A stretch of 25,991 nt of DNA from an uncultured Eubacteriales bacterium (lineage in GTDB: Bacteria > Bacillota > Clostridia > Peptostreptococcales > Anaerovoracaceae), in NCBI GenBank assembly GCA_900551415.1, contig URWB01000017.1:1-25991 (forward strand), read 5' to 3'. The notes beneath the pieces are model-generated. The model had not been told where the DNA came from. It saw nothing but the letters and a program-made list of their open reading frames with translations, and ran no database searches. Position 1 is the stretch's first letter, and each line of letters opens with the position of its first letter. A program made the translations under genes and the position numbers. This document shows, one piece after another, positions 7,577 through 16,203 of the stretch.

Positions 7577-8958
7577 TAGACTTCCTCAACTTCTTCTCGT
7601 CCGGTAAAAATATTCATCCATTTTTTAGAAAAATATCGATAATAGCAAATAAAAATTTTCAGCACATCCGCTGTCGCGACCAGCGTCATCGCCCAGTGCA
7701 GCGGCAGATCAAGCAACAGTACGCTGATGTAGGCCAGCGGTACCTGCAGACCGATATTGCAGGCCACATCCACATACATGCAGAACATCGTATCACCGCC
7801 GGGACGGAAGATCGCACAGATCATCATGTAGGACAGCATCTTCGGTGTCATTGCAAACGCGTAAACGAGCAGGGCCTTCATCAGCATGTCCGTCGTCTCC
7901 GGCGTGAAATTATAAATATCCGCGATCGGCGCGCGCAGCAGAATGATCGCCGCGGTCATGATCACATTCAGCACCCAGGTCACCTTGAGAATGTCTCGGC
8001 TGTACTCGTAGGTCAGCTTCTTTTTGCCTTGTCCCAAAACCTCACCCAGCAGAACCGCCGAAGCGTTGCCGAGGCCGAAGTAAATTGTCTGGAAGAAATC
8101 CGTTACCGTTACCGCCACCTGCGACACCGCGAAGGCGGAGGCGCTGATTTTGCCGTAAGCCGCAAAAATGCAGGAGACCGATACCGCCCACAGGCCCTCT
8201 GTAATGATGACCGGAACCGCTGTTTTCATTACGCCTGCAAACAGTTCTCCCGAATACGCGAATAATTCGCCGGGCTTCGCTTTGAGCGGGTATTCCTTCC
8301 GCAGATACACCGAAAGATACATCGCGGCGCATTCCAGAACTCTGGCGAGCAAGGTCGCGATCGCGGCACCCTCCACGCCCAGCTTCGGAAACCCGCATTT
8401 GCCGTAGATCAGCAGATAATTGCAGATGACATTCATCAGAATCGCGCAGCCGTTGATGATGGTCGGCACTTTTACGTCCTGAATGGCACGCGAGTTATAG
8501 GATATCACAAAGGTCAGACCGGAAAATATATAGGAAAAGCAGGCGATTCGCAGATATTTTGTGCCCAGCAGCACGACCTCCGCGTCCTCCGCGAAAAGAC
8601 GAATCAGGCCCGGCGCTGTAAGGAACACGAAGACGGTAACCGGAACCGCGAGCGCCAGACAGACCGTATAGTCAATACCGATAATTTTGCGCAGACTGAC
8701 GATATCACGAATGCCCCAATATTGTACCGCGTGGACGGCCGCGCCGCTGAACACGCCGAAGAGCACAACGCCAAAAATAAAATAAATCTGATTCGCGGCA
8801 CCGACCGCTGCTAACGCGTTTTCTCCGACCTTACCGACCATGATGGTATCAGCCAGATTCAGCGTTACCGCGATGACCTGCTGAATGATCATCGGAATAC
8901 CGACAATGAGCAGCTTGCGGTAAAAGTTCTGATTTACTTCTTTGCACCCGTTCTCCAT
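7576..8958 (-). CDS. MATE family multidrug/toxin efflux transporter
   Basis: A 460-residue integral membrane protein with about twelve hydrophobic segments and the MATE-type N-terminal half (IPMIIQQVIAVTLNLADTIMVGKVG). MATE proteins export cationic drugs or metabolites in exchange for sodium or protons; the substrate here cannot be told. The start at 8958 has GGAGAG 6 bases upstream. It is followed without a gap by the cysteine desulfurase gene. The pairing of an exporter with sulfur-transfer genes may be incidental. Confidence 0.9.
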   Translation of the reverse strand: MENGCKEVNQNFYRKLLIVGIPMIIQQVIAVTLNLADTIMVGKVGENALAAVGAANQIYFIFGVVLFGVFSGAAVHAVQYWGIRDIVSLRKIIGIDYTVCLALAVPVTVFVFLTAPGLIRLFAEDAEVVLLGTKYLRIACFSYIFSGLTFVISYNSRAIQDVKVPTIINGCAILMNVICNYLLIYGKCGFPKLGVEGAAIATLLARVLECAAMYLSVYLRKEYPLKAKPGELFAYSGELFAGVMKTAVPVIITEGLWAVSVSCIFAAYGKISASAFAVSQVAVTVTDFFQTIYFGLGNASAVLLGEVLGQGKKKLTYEYSRDILKVTWVLNVIMTAAIILLRAPIADIYNFTPETTDMLMKALLVYAFAMTPKMLSYMMICAIFRPGGDTMFCMYVDVACNIGLQVPLAYISVLLLDLPLHWAMTLVATADVLKIFICYYRYFSKKWMNIFTGREEVEEV

Positions 8959-9017
8959 AATTCTCTCCGTTATATTTATGCTATATTTATGATCCTTTTA
9001 TCCCTTTAGATAACGAT

Positions 9018-9039
9018 AGAGGCAGATTGCTCTGCCTCT
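9018..9039 (-). terminator. Strong hairpin after rny, probable terminator
   Basis: A perfect 9-bp stem (AGAGGCAGA with TCTGCCTCT, 4-base loop) lies 20 bases past the rny stop. The minus-strand sequence after it is only weakly U-rich, whereas the plus-strand side is T-rich, so its direction as an intrinsic terminator is not clean. It separates rny from the MATE operon. Confidence 0.5.
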
Positions 9040-9058
9040 GGTTTTGTTTTTGAAAAGA

Positions 9059-10603
9059 CTACTTCGCGTAGTCGATCGCTCTGGTTTCTCTGACCACATT
9101 GACCTTGATCTGTCCCGGATATTCCAGCTCAGACTCGATCTTCTTGGAAATTTCTCTCGCCAGAAAAACGATTTCTTCGTCGTTGACTGCGTCCGGCTTG
9201 GCAATGATGCGAATTTCGCGGCCTGCCTGAATCGCAAAGGACTTTTCGACACCCGGCGTCGTGTTCGCAATCTCTTCGAGCTTTTCCAGACGCTTGATAT
9301 ACGCGTCGAGAGTCTCTCGTCTGGCGCCCGGTCTTGCCGCCGACAGCGCGTCTGCCGCCGCGATCAGAACCGCTTCCATGTTCTTCGGCTCGTAATCACC
9401 GTGGTGGGCAGCCATGCCGTTGATGACCGCTTCGGACTCCTTATACTTACGCAGGATCTCGATACCGATATCCACATGGGTACCCTCATATTCGTGGTCG
9501 AGTGCCTTGCCGATATCATGCAGCAGTCCGGCTCTCTTGGCCAGCTTGACGTCCAGTCCCAGCTCGCCTGCCATCAGACCCGCGAGCTGCGCGACCTCGA
9601 TGGAATGCTTGAGTACATTCTGCCCGTAGGAGGTTCTGTATTTGAGTCTGCCCAGAATCTTGACCAGCTCCGGATGCAGATTGTGAATGCCGACCTCGAA
9701 GGTCGCCTGTTCGCCTTCCTCCTTGATGATCGCGTTGACTTCCTTGGTCGCCTTTTCGACCATTTCCTCGATCCGCGCCGGATGGATGCGGCCGTCTACA
9801 ATGAGCTTTTCGAGCGCGATGCGTGCGATCTCTCTTCTGACCGGATCGAAGCCGGACAGGATGACCGCCTCCGGTGTGTCGTCGATGATCAGATCTACGC
9901 CGGTGAGCGTTTCGATGGCTCTGATGTTGCGGCCCTCTCTGCCGATGATGCGTCCCTTCATTTCATCATTCGGGAGCGCGACCACCGAAACGGTGGTTTC
10001 AGCCACATGATCCGCCGCGCAGCGCTGAATCGCGCCGGTGATGATGTATTTCGCCTTCTTATCCGCTTCTTCCTTCGCCTTGGTTTCGATCTCTTTGATC
10101 ATCACAGAGGCTTCGTGACGAACTTCCTTTTCGGTATTGGCGAGCAGGATGGCCTTCGCCTCCTCTGCCGTATAACCGGAAATTCTCTCCAGCTCTTCCA
10201 TCTGCTTGGCTATAACAAGTTCTAACTCTTTTTGTCTATTGATAATTGCCTGTTCTTTTTGTGTAATGCTTTCTTCTTTTCGTTCGATATTCTCAAGTTT
10301 GCGATCCATGGATTCTTCCTTTTGGATCAGTCTTCTCTCGGAGCGCTGGATTTCCGAACGCCGTTCTCTGGCATCACGTTCCGCTTCACTTCTCAGTCTG
10401 TGTGCCTCTTCCTTCGCCTCCAGAATCGCTTCCTTCTTCATATTTTCGGATTTACTCTCCGCGTCCAGAATCAGATTTCTCGCCTTCTGTTCCGCGCTGC
10501 CGATTGCTTTTTCGCCGACATTTTTACGATATATATATCCGATCAACGCGCCGATTGCAAGCGCAACCACCGCAATTACAATTTTCACTATAATTGGGCC
10601 CAT
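9059..10603 (-). CDS. rny: Ribonuclease Y
   Basis: A 514-residue membrane-anchored endoribonuclease that starts mRNA decay in Bacillota. It shows an N-terminal transmembrane helix (about 4-24), a long charged coiled coil (about 30-180), a KH RNA-binding domain with [12 protein letters not shown] (217-228), and an HD metal-binding domain with [15 protein letters not shown] (His362-Asp363). Length and domain order are those of the family. The ATG at 10603 is preceded by a near-perfect AAGGAGGTG site 6 bases away. The leader upstream is very A/G-rich. The gene stands alone between two outward-reading units, with rodA transcribed divergently. Confidence 0.96.
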   Translation of the reverse strand: MGPIIVKIVIAVVALAIGALIGYIYRKNVGEKAIGSAEQKARNLILDAESKSENMKKEAILEAKEEAHRLRSEAERDARERRSEIQRSERRLIQKEESMDRKLENIERKEESITQKEQAIINRQKELELVIAKQMEELERISGYTAEEAKAILLANTEKEVRHEASVMIKEIETKAKEEADKKAKYIITGAIQRCAADHVAETTVSVVALPNDEMKGRIIGREGRNIRAIETLTGVDLIIDDTPEAVILSGFDPVRREIARIALEKLIVDGRIHPARIEEMVEKATKEVNAIIKEEGEQATFEVGIHNLHPELVKILGRLKYRTSYGQNVLKHSIEVAQLAGLMAGELGLDVKLAKRAGLLHDIGKALDHEYEGTHVDIGIEILRKYKESEAVINGMAAHHGDYEPKNMEAVLIAAADALSAARPGARRETLDAYIKRLEKLEEIANTTPGVEKSFAIQAGREIRIIAKPDAVNDEEIVFLAREISKKIESELEYPGQIKVNVVRETRAIDYAK

Positions 10604-10668
10604 TGCAGCACCTCCTTCTTATTCAATTTTTGTTTTTTTCTTTTCTTTTTTTCGATTATCGTTTACAA

Positions 10669-10697
10669 TATCTATTGCATGAAAATTTATGAATCAA
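10669..10697 (-). promoter_or_regulatory. Possible sigma-A promoter for rny
   Basis: The minus strand has TTGATT, a 17-base spacer, and TAGATA. The -35 is fair (4 of 6) and the -10 weak (3 of 6). An alternative -10 (GATAAT) exists about 20 bases further downstream. It is the best candidate in the rny-rodA divergent region. Confidence 0.3.
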
Positions 10698-10718
10698 AAT
10701 GCATTACATAATTAAAAC

Positions 10719-10748
10719 TTGATATATCCATACAATATATATTATAAT
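10719..10748 (+). promoter_or_regulatory. Sigma-A promoter for rodA
   Basis: TTGATA, an 18-base spacer, then a perfect TATAAT. Transcription would begin near 10755, about 34 bases before the chosen rodA start. The upstream in-frame ATG at 10747 overlaps the -10 box and therefore cannot be the start. Confidence 0.75.
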
Positions 10749-10788
10749 GTTTAAAGCAAGGGAATGTCAAGAAGCAGAAAGGCAAGTA

Positions 10789-11895
10789 ATGAACAAAATT
10801 TTTAATCCATTGGAAAATATTGATAAATTTATCCTGATTTGCGTCGGTTTACTGGGTATTTTGAGTCTGACCATGCTCGAAAGCACCGTATATGAGGACG
10901 GCTTCGTCCTCGCCAGACCGGTTTTGATTCAAGCGATCGCGTACCTGCTCGGTTTCGGCGTACTCCTTTTCATTCAGAATCTGGACTACCGCTTTTTTAT
11001 CGGACTGGAAAAAATCCTCTATGCCCTATCGGTGCTTTTCCTGCTGACGGTATATATCCCCGGGCTCGGCCAGGAAAACTACGGTTCCCGTGCCTGGATC
11101 AATCTCGGCATCACGACCCTGCAGCCATCGGAATTCGTCAAAATCCCCTTTGTCCTGATCATGGCAGGCTATCTGTCGGAGCATCGTGACGAGCTGACCA
11201 GGTTCACCGGCGTTTTTAAGGCCTTCCTGGTCGCGGCGCCGATCATCGCCGTCGTGCTCAAAGAGGACCTGGGCAGCGCGCTGGTCTATATCGTGATGTG
11301 GATTTTTATGGTATTCTTCGCCGGCATCGACTACAAGCTGTTCTTTCAATGTGCGCTGGCCTGTCTGGCCGCTGTGCCGATCGTCTACAAGTTTCTCGAC
11401 GATTATCAAAAGGAGCGAATCGAGGCTTTCCTGCATCCGGAAAATCTAAGTCTTTCCGGCAACTACCAGGTCTGGCAGTCCAAGGTTGCCATGGGCTCCG
11501 GTGGTTTCTTCGGAAAAGGGCTCTTTCAGGGAACGCAAAAGAGTTTGGACTTCATCCCTGTGCAGCAGTCGGACTTCATTTTTTCGGTTGTCGTAGAGGA
11601 ACTGGGCTTCCTCGGCGGTACCCTCACGATTTTGGTCTACGCCTTCCTGCTGATCCGCTTCACGAGAATCATCCGTGATTCCGTGGATCTGTACGGCGCG
11701 CTGATCGTCATCGGATTTTTGGGCATGTTCCTGTTTCAGATTTTTGAAAACATCGCCATGACCATGGGCCTCATGCCCGTTACGGGAATCACTCTGCCCT
11801 TCCTTTCCGGCGGCGGCACCTCCGTCATCGCCAGCATGATCGCCGTCGGCATCATTGTCAACGTCGGCGTCAACAGCAAGGCCATCAATTTCTAA
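10789..11895 (+). CDS. rodA: SEDS peptidoglycan polymerase RodA
   Basis: A 368-residue multi-spanning membrane protein of the SEDS (RodA/FtsW/SpoVE) family, which polymerises lipid II into glycan strands in partnership with a class B PBP. Family signatures include the GSRAWI and QPSEFVK stretch after helix 3-4, the long extracellular loop with HPENLSLSGNYQVWQS, SDFIF with EELGFLGG, and the C-terminal GITLPFLSGGGTS. Length and loop suit RodA better than FtsW or SpoVE, and the elongasome cluster next to it (mrdA, mreBCD) supports this. The start at 10789 has AAAGG 8 bases before it and lies downstream of the promoter. It is on the strand opposite to, and convergent with, its usual partners. Confidence 0.88.
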   Translation: MNKIFNPLENIDKFILICVGLLGILSLTMLESTVYEDGFVLARPVLIQAIAYLLGFGVLLFIQNLDYRFFIGLEKILYALSVLFLLTVYIPGLGQENYGSRAWINLGITTLQPSEFVKIPFVLIMAGYLSEHRDELTRFTGVFKAFLVAAPIIAVVLKEDLGSALVYIVMWIFMVFFAGIDYKLFFQCALACLAAVPIVYKFLDDYQKERIEAFLHPENLSLSGNYQVWQSKVAMGSGGFFGKGLFQGTQKSLDFIPVQQSDFIFSVVVEELGFLGGTLTILVYAFLLIRFTRIIRDSVDLYGALIVIGFLGMFLFQIFENIAMTMGLMPVTGITLPFLSGGGTSVIASMIAVGIIVNVGVNSKAINF

Positions 11896-11926
11896 ACAAA
11901 ACGAACGCAAATACGCAGAATCAAAC

Positions 11927-12010
11927 AGCCTGCACCGTCATGCTTCGCGGCGGTCCCCGGGGAACGATATCCCCGTGTGGAGACCGCCGCAGCATCAGAT
12001 GCAGGCTTTT
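11927..12010 (+). terminator. Long nested hairpin between rodA and minD, terminator for rodA
   Basis: An 81-base nearly continuous imperfect palindrome: AGCCTGCA pairs with TGCAGGCT at the base. Inside it come ATGCT with AGCAT, then GCGGCGGTC with GACCGCCGC, then CGGGGA with TCCCCG around a 6-base loop. A TTTTACTTT tail follows on the plus strand, so it should terminate rodA. On the minus strand the following bases are less U-rich, and minD transcripts would meet it from the other side. It is much longer than a normal terminator. Confidence 0.75.
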
Positions 12011-12068
12011 ACTTTGTCCTTGACATATTATATGCTGGCTATATGCGTTCATTTGCGCTGACTTTGCG

Positions 12069-12794
12069 CTAAAAACTCCTGACACGCTCGGCGATGCGTG
12101 TGAAGTTCTGCGCGATTGGGCTTTCGGGCATGAACGCGATCGGAACGCCGAGATTGGTAGAAATATGTATGTTTTCGTCGTAAGGGATCAAGCCTACCAC
12201 CTGCCCGCGCATACCGCGTGTCACTTCCTCCACAGACGGCGCGAGCCCTGCGCGAACCAGCTTCAGATTGAGCTTGTTGATTAAATAGTGAATCTGAAAA
12301 TTGCCCCCGGTTTCATTTAGGAAAGCTGTCATCATTTCACCGTCGCGCATGGACGCGATCTCCGGATTGATGACCAGCACAATGTGATCCGCGCCGCCGA
12401 TGGCGATCAGCAGATTTTCATCCATCCCTGCCGGCGCATCGACAATCACAAAGTCGTACAGGTCTTTCAGCTTATCGCAGAGTACCTTCATGTGCAGTGG
12501 TGTGATTTCCGTATCGGAACGCCGCGGAGACGCCGCCATGAAGCTCAGCCCAGGGAAGCTCTTGTCGCGAATGATCGCCTGTTTGATTCTGCATACGCCG
12601 TTCATCACGTCGTTCACATCATATACCACATTGTTTTCCAATCCCAGATACAGATCCAGATTGCGCAGTCCCGTATCCATATCGATGACAATGACTTGGT
12701 GACCCAGCCTGGAGAGCGTCGCTCCCAGATTGGCCGAAACCATGGTTTTGCCTGTGCCTCCTTTTCCTGAGGCGATGACGATTGATTTACCCAT
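12069..12794 (-). CDS. minD: MinD-like P-loop ATPase without membrane-targeting tail
   Basis: A 241-residue ParA/MinD-type ATPase with the deviant Walker A SGKGGTGKT (Lys11 and Lys16), the MinD-typical IDMDTGLRNLDL, VDAPAG (Walker B region) and INPEIASMRD. MinD positions division inhibition by ATP-dependent membrane binding and recruitment of MinC. The usual length is about 260-270 residues. This protein ends at IAERVRSF, exactly where the C-terminal amphipathic membrane-targeting helix should follow, and no frame downstream supplies one. minC and minE are also missing from their usual places on either side. The start has AAGGAGGAG 3-6 bases upstream. It is the last gene of the radC-mre-mrdA run. 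It could be a MinD-like ATPase with a different role. Confidence 0.8.
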   Translation of the reverse strand: MGKSIVIASGKGGTGKTMVSANLGATLSRLGHQVIVIDMDTGLRNLDLYLGLENNVVYDVNDVMNGVCRIKQAIIRDKSFPGLSFMAASPRRSDTEITPLHMKVLCDKLKDLYDFVIVDAPAGMDENLLIAIGGADHIVLVINPEIASMRDGEMMTAFLNETGGNFQIHYLINKLNLKLVRAGLAPSVEEVTRGMRGQVVGLIPYDENIHISTNLGVPIAFMPESPIAQNFTRIAERVRSF

Positions 12795-12833
12795 GGCTCC
12801 TCCTTCCTGCTTGTAATATTAATTCGAAACGGA

Positions 12834-12858
12834 GGCAGACAGCTTGAGGCTGTCTGCC
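12834..12858 (-). terminator. Hairpin between mrdA and minD
   Basis: A perfect 10-bp stem (GGCAGACAGC with GCTGTCTGCC, 5-base loop) lies about 25 bases after the mrdA stop. The minus-strand tail (TCCGTTTCG) is poor in U, so it is more likely a partial terminator or mRNA-stabilising structure that sets minD expression lower than that of the upstream genes. Confidence 0.5.
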
Positions 12859-12883
12859 GTATCTTCATCCTGTTCTTGCGCCC

Positions 12884-15706
12884 TCAGTTCATTTTTGTCG
12901 AAAAATCCAACGTTTTGGTCGTAGTATCGACCTGCAGATAATCGCCGATGATCTCACGCGCGATCGGTGCCGCGTTAAAGGACACACCGCCCTGTACCAG
13001 CAGGACGACGACCGCGATCTGCGGATTGTCCGCCGGCGCGAGCGTGATTGTCCAGGCGAAGTGATCATAGGTATCCTTGTATTGATTGATCTTCGCGTAG
13101 GTAACCTTCTTGTTGCTGACCTTGATGAGCGCCGCGTCAACGGTGTCGTTTTCGGTCGGATATTTTTCCGGATCCTCCTTCATCAGCTTCGTCATCATCT
13201 TCTCTACCTGACTCCAGGAGATGCCGGGCGCGATGCTGCCAAGGTGCTGTTTCACATAGGCGACCTCATCCTTCGGATTGATGTAACCGTCACGCTGCGC
13301 GGTACCGGTTTTGCCGGCCACCTCGATCGGGAAGCTGCCGAAGGTGCCGAGCAGGGTGCCGCGTTTCGCGACCAGACGCATACCTTCCAGTACATGATCC
13401 AGATCACTTTTGGAAACATCGATCTGGGTTGCCTTCTTCTTTTTGCGCTGTCCTTCGCCTTCCACGCCCTTGATGATGGAAACCTGATTCTTTTTGCCGC
13501 CGTTGCCCAGCGTTGCCACATAGCTTGCCATCTGCAGCGGGGTATAGGCGTTGTCGCCCTGTCCGATGGCGATGTTGAATTCATCGCCGTAGGTCCATTC
13601 CGCCTGATTGAAATAAGAGTATTTGCAGACATCGGTCAAAGGCTCAACCTGTGATTTTTTTACAGTCGTTTGTGCCTTGACGCGTTTGATAATCTCATCT
13701 CTGGACGGGTTTTCTTCGATCCAGCCGGTGATGGTGTCGATCTCCGCGCGCAGTTTCTCTTCATCGTTATAGGTCGACTTCGGCCAGTATTTGGTGCTGC
13801 TGTAGTACAGATAGCTCCACAGAGAACTCTTCATGCCGCTCATCTTGCGCTCCTTGGAGGCAAGCGGAGTGGTCGTCTCATAGAGCTCAATGCCGGTCTT
13901 TTCGCCCAGTCCGAACTCCGAGGCGACCTTCATGATGTCGTCGATGGTGATTTTGTAGCCCAAACTCGTCTTATTCTTCGTGTTCCAGTCGATACCGGTG
14001 CCGATGCAGTAAAAATAGTAGTTACAGGAGTTCTGGATGCCTTGTGCCAGCGTCTGGTAGCCATGAGAGCCCAGGCCGTTGTTATAGTTACTGCAGCCGA
14101 ACTTGTGACCGCCCATCTCAATATATCTGCCGTCATAGATGCGGCGATTCGGGTCCAAGCCCGCTTTGAGCGCAGCGACTGCGGTCACCGGCTTAAAGGT
14201 AGAACCCGGCTGCACCGCAGTTCTGGTCGCGATGCTGTACAGCGGCGTCGGTGCCAGAGAATCGCGTGGATTCGTGCTTTGTACCGATGCCCAGTCCTTA
14301 GTGGAGATGCCTTCCGCGAAAATATTCGGATCAAAGTCCGGGTAGCTCGCCATCGCCAGGATCTCGCTGGTCTTGACATCAATGGCTACCACAGCGCCGG
14401 ATCCGCAGTTCGCGTATTTGCGCATGGACTTATTGCCGTATTTACTCTTAAAGATACTACCGGTCCGCACCGCTTTGATGGCGCGCTCCAGCGTGTTCTC
14501 CGCGGTCTTTTGCAGATCCTTGTCTATCGTCAGATAGATATCCTTTCCGGCGACCGGTTCTGTCTCACCCAGCGTCTCAATGTAGTCCCCGGAACTGTTG
14601 ACCAGGATTGTCCGGATGCCGTCGCTGCCTCGCAGCGTACTCTCCATTGAGGCTTCAATACCGTCTTTGCCGATCAGATCATCGCTGCTGTAGCCGCGTT
14701 CCTTGACATAGGTATCATACTGGCTGTCGGAAATACTGCCCATATAGCCGAGAATATGGGAAGCCAGATTTTTGTTCGGGTAGACGCGAACCGTCTCTGA
14801 GGCGATCTCCATCCCCTTGAGCTCACTGCCCATTTCCTCGATATAGGCGACTGTCTTGTCGCAGACATCGGAGGCGATGGTGCTGGAACGATATTTGTTG
14901 AATTCGATATTTTTGATTTCTTCTCTGACCACAAAAATCTTGCGCGCTTCTTTATCGGAAAGCCGTTCCTCTTCCGGAATCGGTTGTTTATTCTCATCTT
15001 CATCCAGTTTATATTTTTTGCGGAGCGCCTGAAACGCCTCCTTCGCGGTCAGGTCGGTGCGTTTGGTCACATTCCCCTCCGCATCCGTTTCCTTGACCTC
15101 CAGCCCATACTTGCTGATAAAAGCCGCTTTTTTGGTATCATAGGTAAAGGTCATGCTGCGCACATTGATCGGCGGCCACACGCCGTGCGTGTTCTGCAGC
15201 TCGTCCATTGCGTCAAAGCGGTCCAGCGTCGGATCGATTTCATATTTGGCGCGCAGCTTCTCAAATGCCTGTTCCGCCGTCGCATTTTTGGAAAGGCCAA
15301 GCGATTTGAGCCATTTTTTTTTGCTGCTGTCGTAGGTATAATAGAATTTTCCGCTTTTGGTAATCTTAATCGGAAAATTGTCCACATAGGTATCCCCGTT
15401 TTTTTCCAGCAGGCGGATCGTCCGATATGCGGAAGCGTTGATCTGCTCTGTGGACAGTCCGCTGGCGTTGAAGGTCACCGTAAAGATCTGCTTGTTGCCC
15501 GCCAGCACTCTGCCGTAGCGGTCGTAAATCTTCCCGCGCGGCACTGACAGAAGCACTTCCTTGGTGTTCTGGTTCTTCGCCGCCTCCGCCCATTTTTCTT
15601 CCTGCACCACGGTCAGCACAAAAAGTCTCACGCAGAGAATCAGCATGAGGATGACGACGAAAAAAATGACCTGTATATATCTGGATTTTAAAATTTTTCT
15701 GTTCAT
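12884..15706 (-). CDS. mrdA: Penicillin-binding protein 2 (class B, elongasome transpeptidase)
   Basis: A 940-residue class B PBP with an N-terminal transmembrane anchor (about 11-33), a pedestal region starting at RGKIYDRYGRVLAG, and a transpeptidase domain with STFK (Ser502), SCN (560-562) and KTG (799-801). It crosslinks peptidoglycan in the elongasome with RodA and MreBCD. It is far longer than the roughly 630-residue proteobacterial PBP2, because of insertions in the pedestal (about 130-262), between SCN and KTG (about 610-700) and after KTG (about 808-880); large PBP2 forms are common in Clostridia. The pedestal insertion contains two similar segments (AEQAFEKLRAKYEID and AKEAFQALRKKYKLD). 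The start overlaps the mreD stop (ATGA). The symbol rests on gene order. Confidence 0.9.
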   Translation of the reverse strand: MNRKILKSRYIQVIFFVVILMLILCVRLFVLTVVQEEKWAEAAKNQNTKEVLLSVPRGKIYDRYGRVLAGNKQIFTVTFNASGLSTEQINASAYRTIRLLEKNGDTYVDNFPIKITKSGKFYYTYDSSKKKWLKSLGLSKNATAEQAFEKLRAKYEIDPTLDRFDAMDELQNTHGVWPPINVRSMTFTYDTKKAAFISKYGLEVKETDAEGNVTKRTDLTAKEAFQALRKKYKLDEDENKQPIPEEERLSDKEARKIFVVREEIKNIEFNKYRSSTIASDVCDKTVAYIEEMGSELKGMEIASETVRVYPNKNLASHILGYMGSISDSQYDTYVKERGYSSDDLIGKDGIEASMESTLRGSDGIRTILVNSSGDYIETLGETEPVAGKDIYLTIDKDLQKTAENTLERAIKAVRTGSIFKSKYGNKSMRKYANCGSGAVVAIDVKTSEILAMASYPDFDPNIFAEGISTKDWASVQSTNPRDSLAPTPLYSIATRTAVQPGSTFKPVTAVAALKAGLDPNRRIYDGRYIEMGGHKFGCSNYNNGLGSHGYQTLAQGIQNSCNYYFYCIGTGIDWNTKNKTSLGYKITIDDIMKVASEFGLGEKTGIELYETTTPLASKERKMSGMKSSLWSYLYYSSTKYWPKSTYNDEEKLRAEIDTITGWIEENPSRDEIIKRVKAQTTVKKSQVEPLTDVCKYSYFNQAEWTYGDEFNIAIGQGDNAYTPLQMASYVATLGNGGKKNQVSIIKGVEGEGQRKKKKATQIDVSKSDLDHVLEGMRLVAKRGTLLGTFGSFPIEVAGKTGTAQRDGYINPKDEVAYVKQHLGSIAPGISWSQVEKMMTKLMKEDPEKYPTENDTVDAALIKVSNKKVTYAKINQYKDTYDHFAWTITLAPADNPQIAVVVLLVQGGVSFNAAPIAREIIGDYLQVDTTTKTLDFSTKMN

Positions 15707-16203
15707 CTAAAATACCTGTCTTTGCGATGTCTTGTCATTTTTCGAAGCAGAATCAGATAAAGAACTGTCATCAGCGACAGTGAATACAGGGTGATCCATG
15801 GCAGCGTTTTGAGTACATAAAGCAATCCGATCGGGTTGCCCGCCAAGTGCTGCAGACCCCAGTTCAACGCGTAATAGAAGAGTATCGAAAGCAGTGAGGT
15901 CACCCACATATTGACGATATTCTCAATATTGGCGTATTCTCGCAGAACAAAAATCACCAACGCGACCAACACCAGCGCGATCGGGGTCGGACCGACGACA
16001 TCCGCGAAGCAGATATCGTAAAAAATGCCAAACAGCACGCCGTACAGCAGACCGTAAATCTGTTCCTCATACAAAAAAGAAAATACGATCACCAGACAGA
16101 GCAGAAGATTCGGTGTATAACCTGCGATGCTGATAACATTTAAAAAAGAGCATTGTATGAAAAACGCGATCAGAAAAAAAATCCCTGCCTTCCAACTTTT
16201 CAT
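15703..16203 (-). CDS. mreD: Rod shape-determining protein MreD
   Basis: A 166-residue integral membrane protein with about five hydrophobic helices and the MreD pattern (GYTPNLLLCLVIVFSFLYEE near residues 28-47, then YGVLFGIFYDICFADVVGPT). MreD is part of the MreBCD-RodA-PBP2 elongasome that guides lateral wall synthesis; its own activity is unknown. It overlaps mreC by four bases (ATGA) and mrdA by four bases, a tightly coupled arrangement. Length fits the family. Confidence 0.9.
   Translation of the reverse strand: MKSWKAGIFFLIAFFIQCSFLNVISIAGYTPNLLLCLVIVFSFLYEEQIYGLLYGVLFGIFYDICFADVVGPTPIALVLVALVIFVLREYANIENIVNMWVTSLLSILFYYALNWGLQHLAGNPIGLLYVLKTLPWITLYSLSLMTVLYLILLRKMTRHRKDRYFR

Noticed and set aside
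6582..7579. Plus-strand frames opposite the cysteine desulfurase.
   Set aside because: The minus-strand frame has full catalytic motifs; the plus-strand frames do not resemble any protein family.
12020..12048. TTGACA on the plus strand before the minD stop, a possible promoter for an antisense RNA.
   Set aside because: No acceptable -10 box lies at 16-18 bases; the nearest, TATATG, is at 14 bases, and no reading frame follows.
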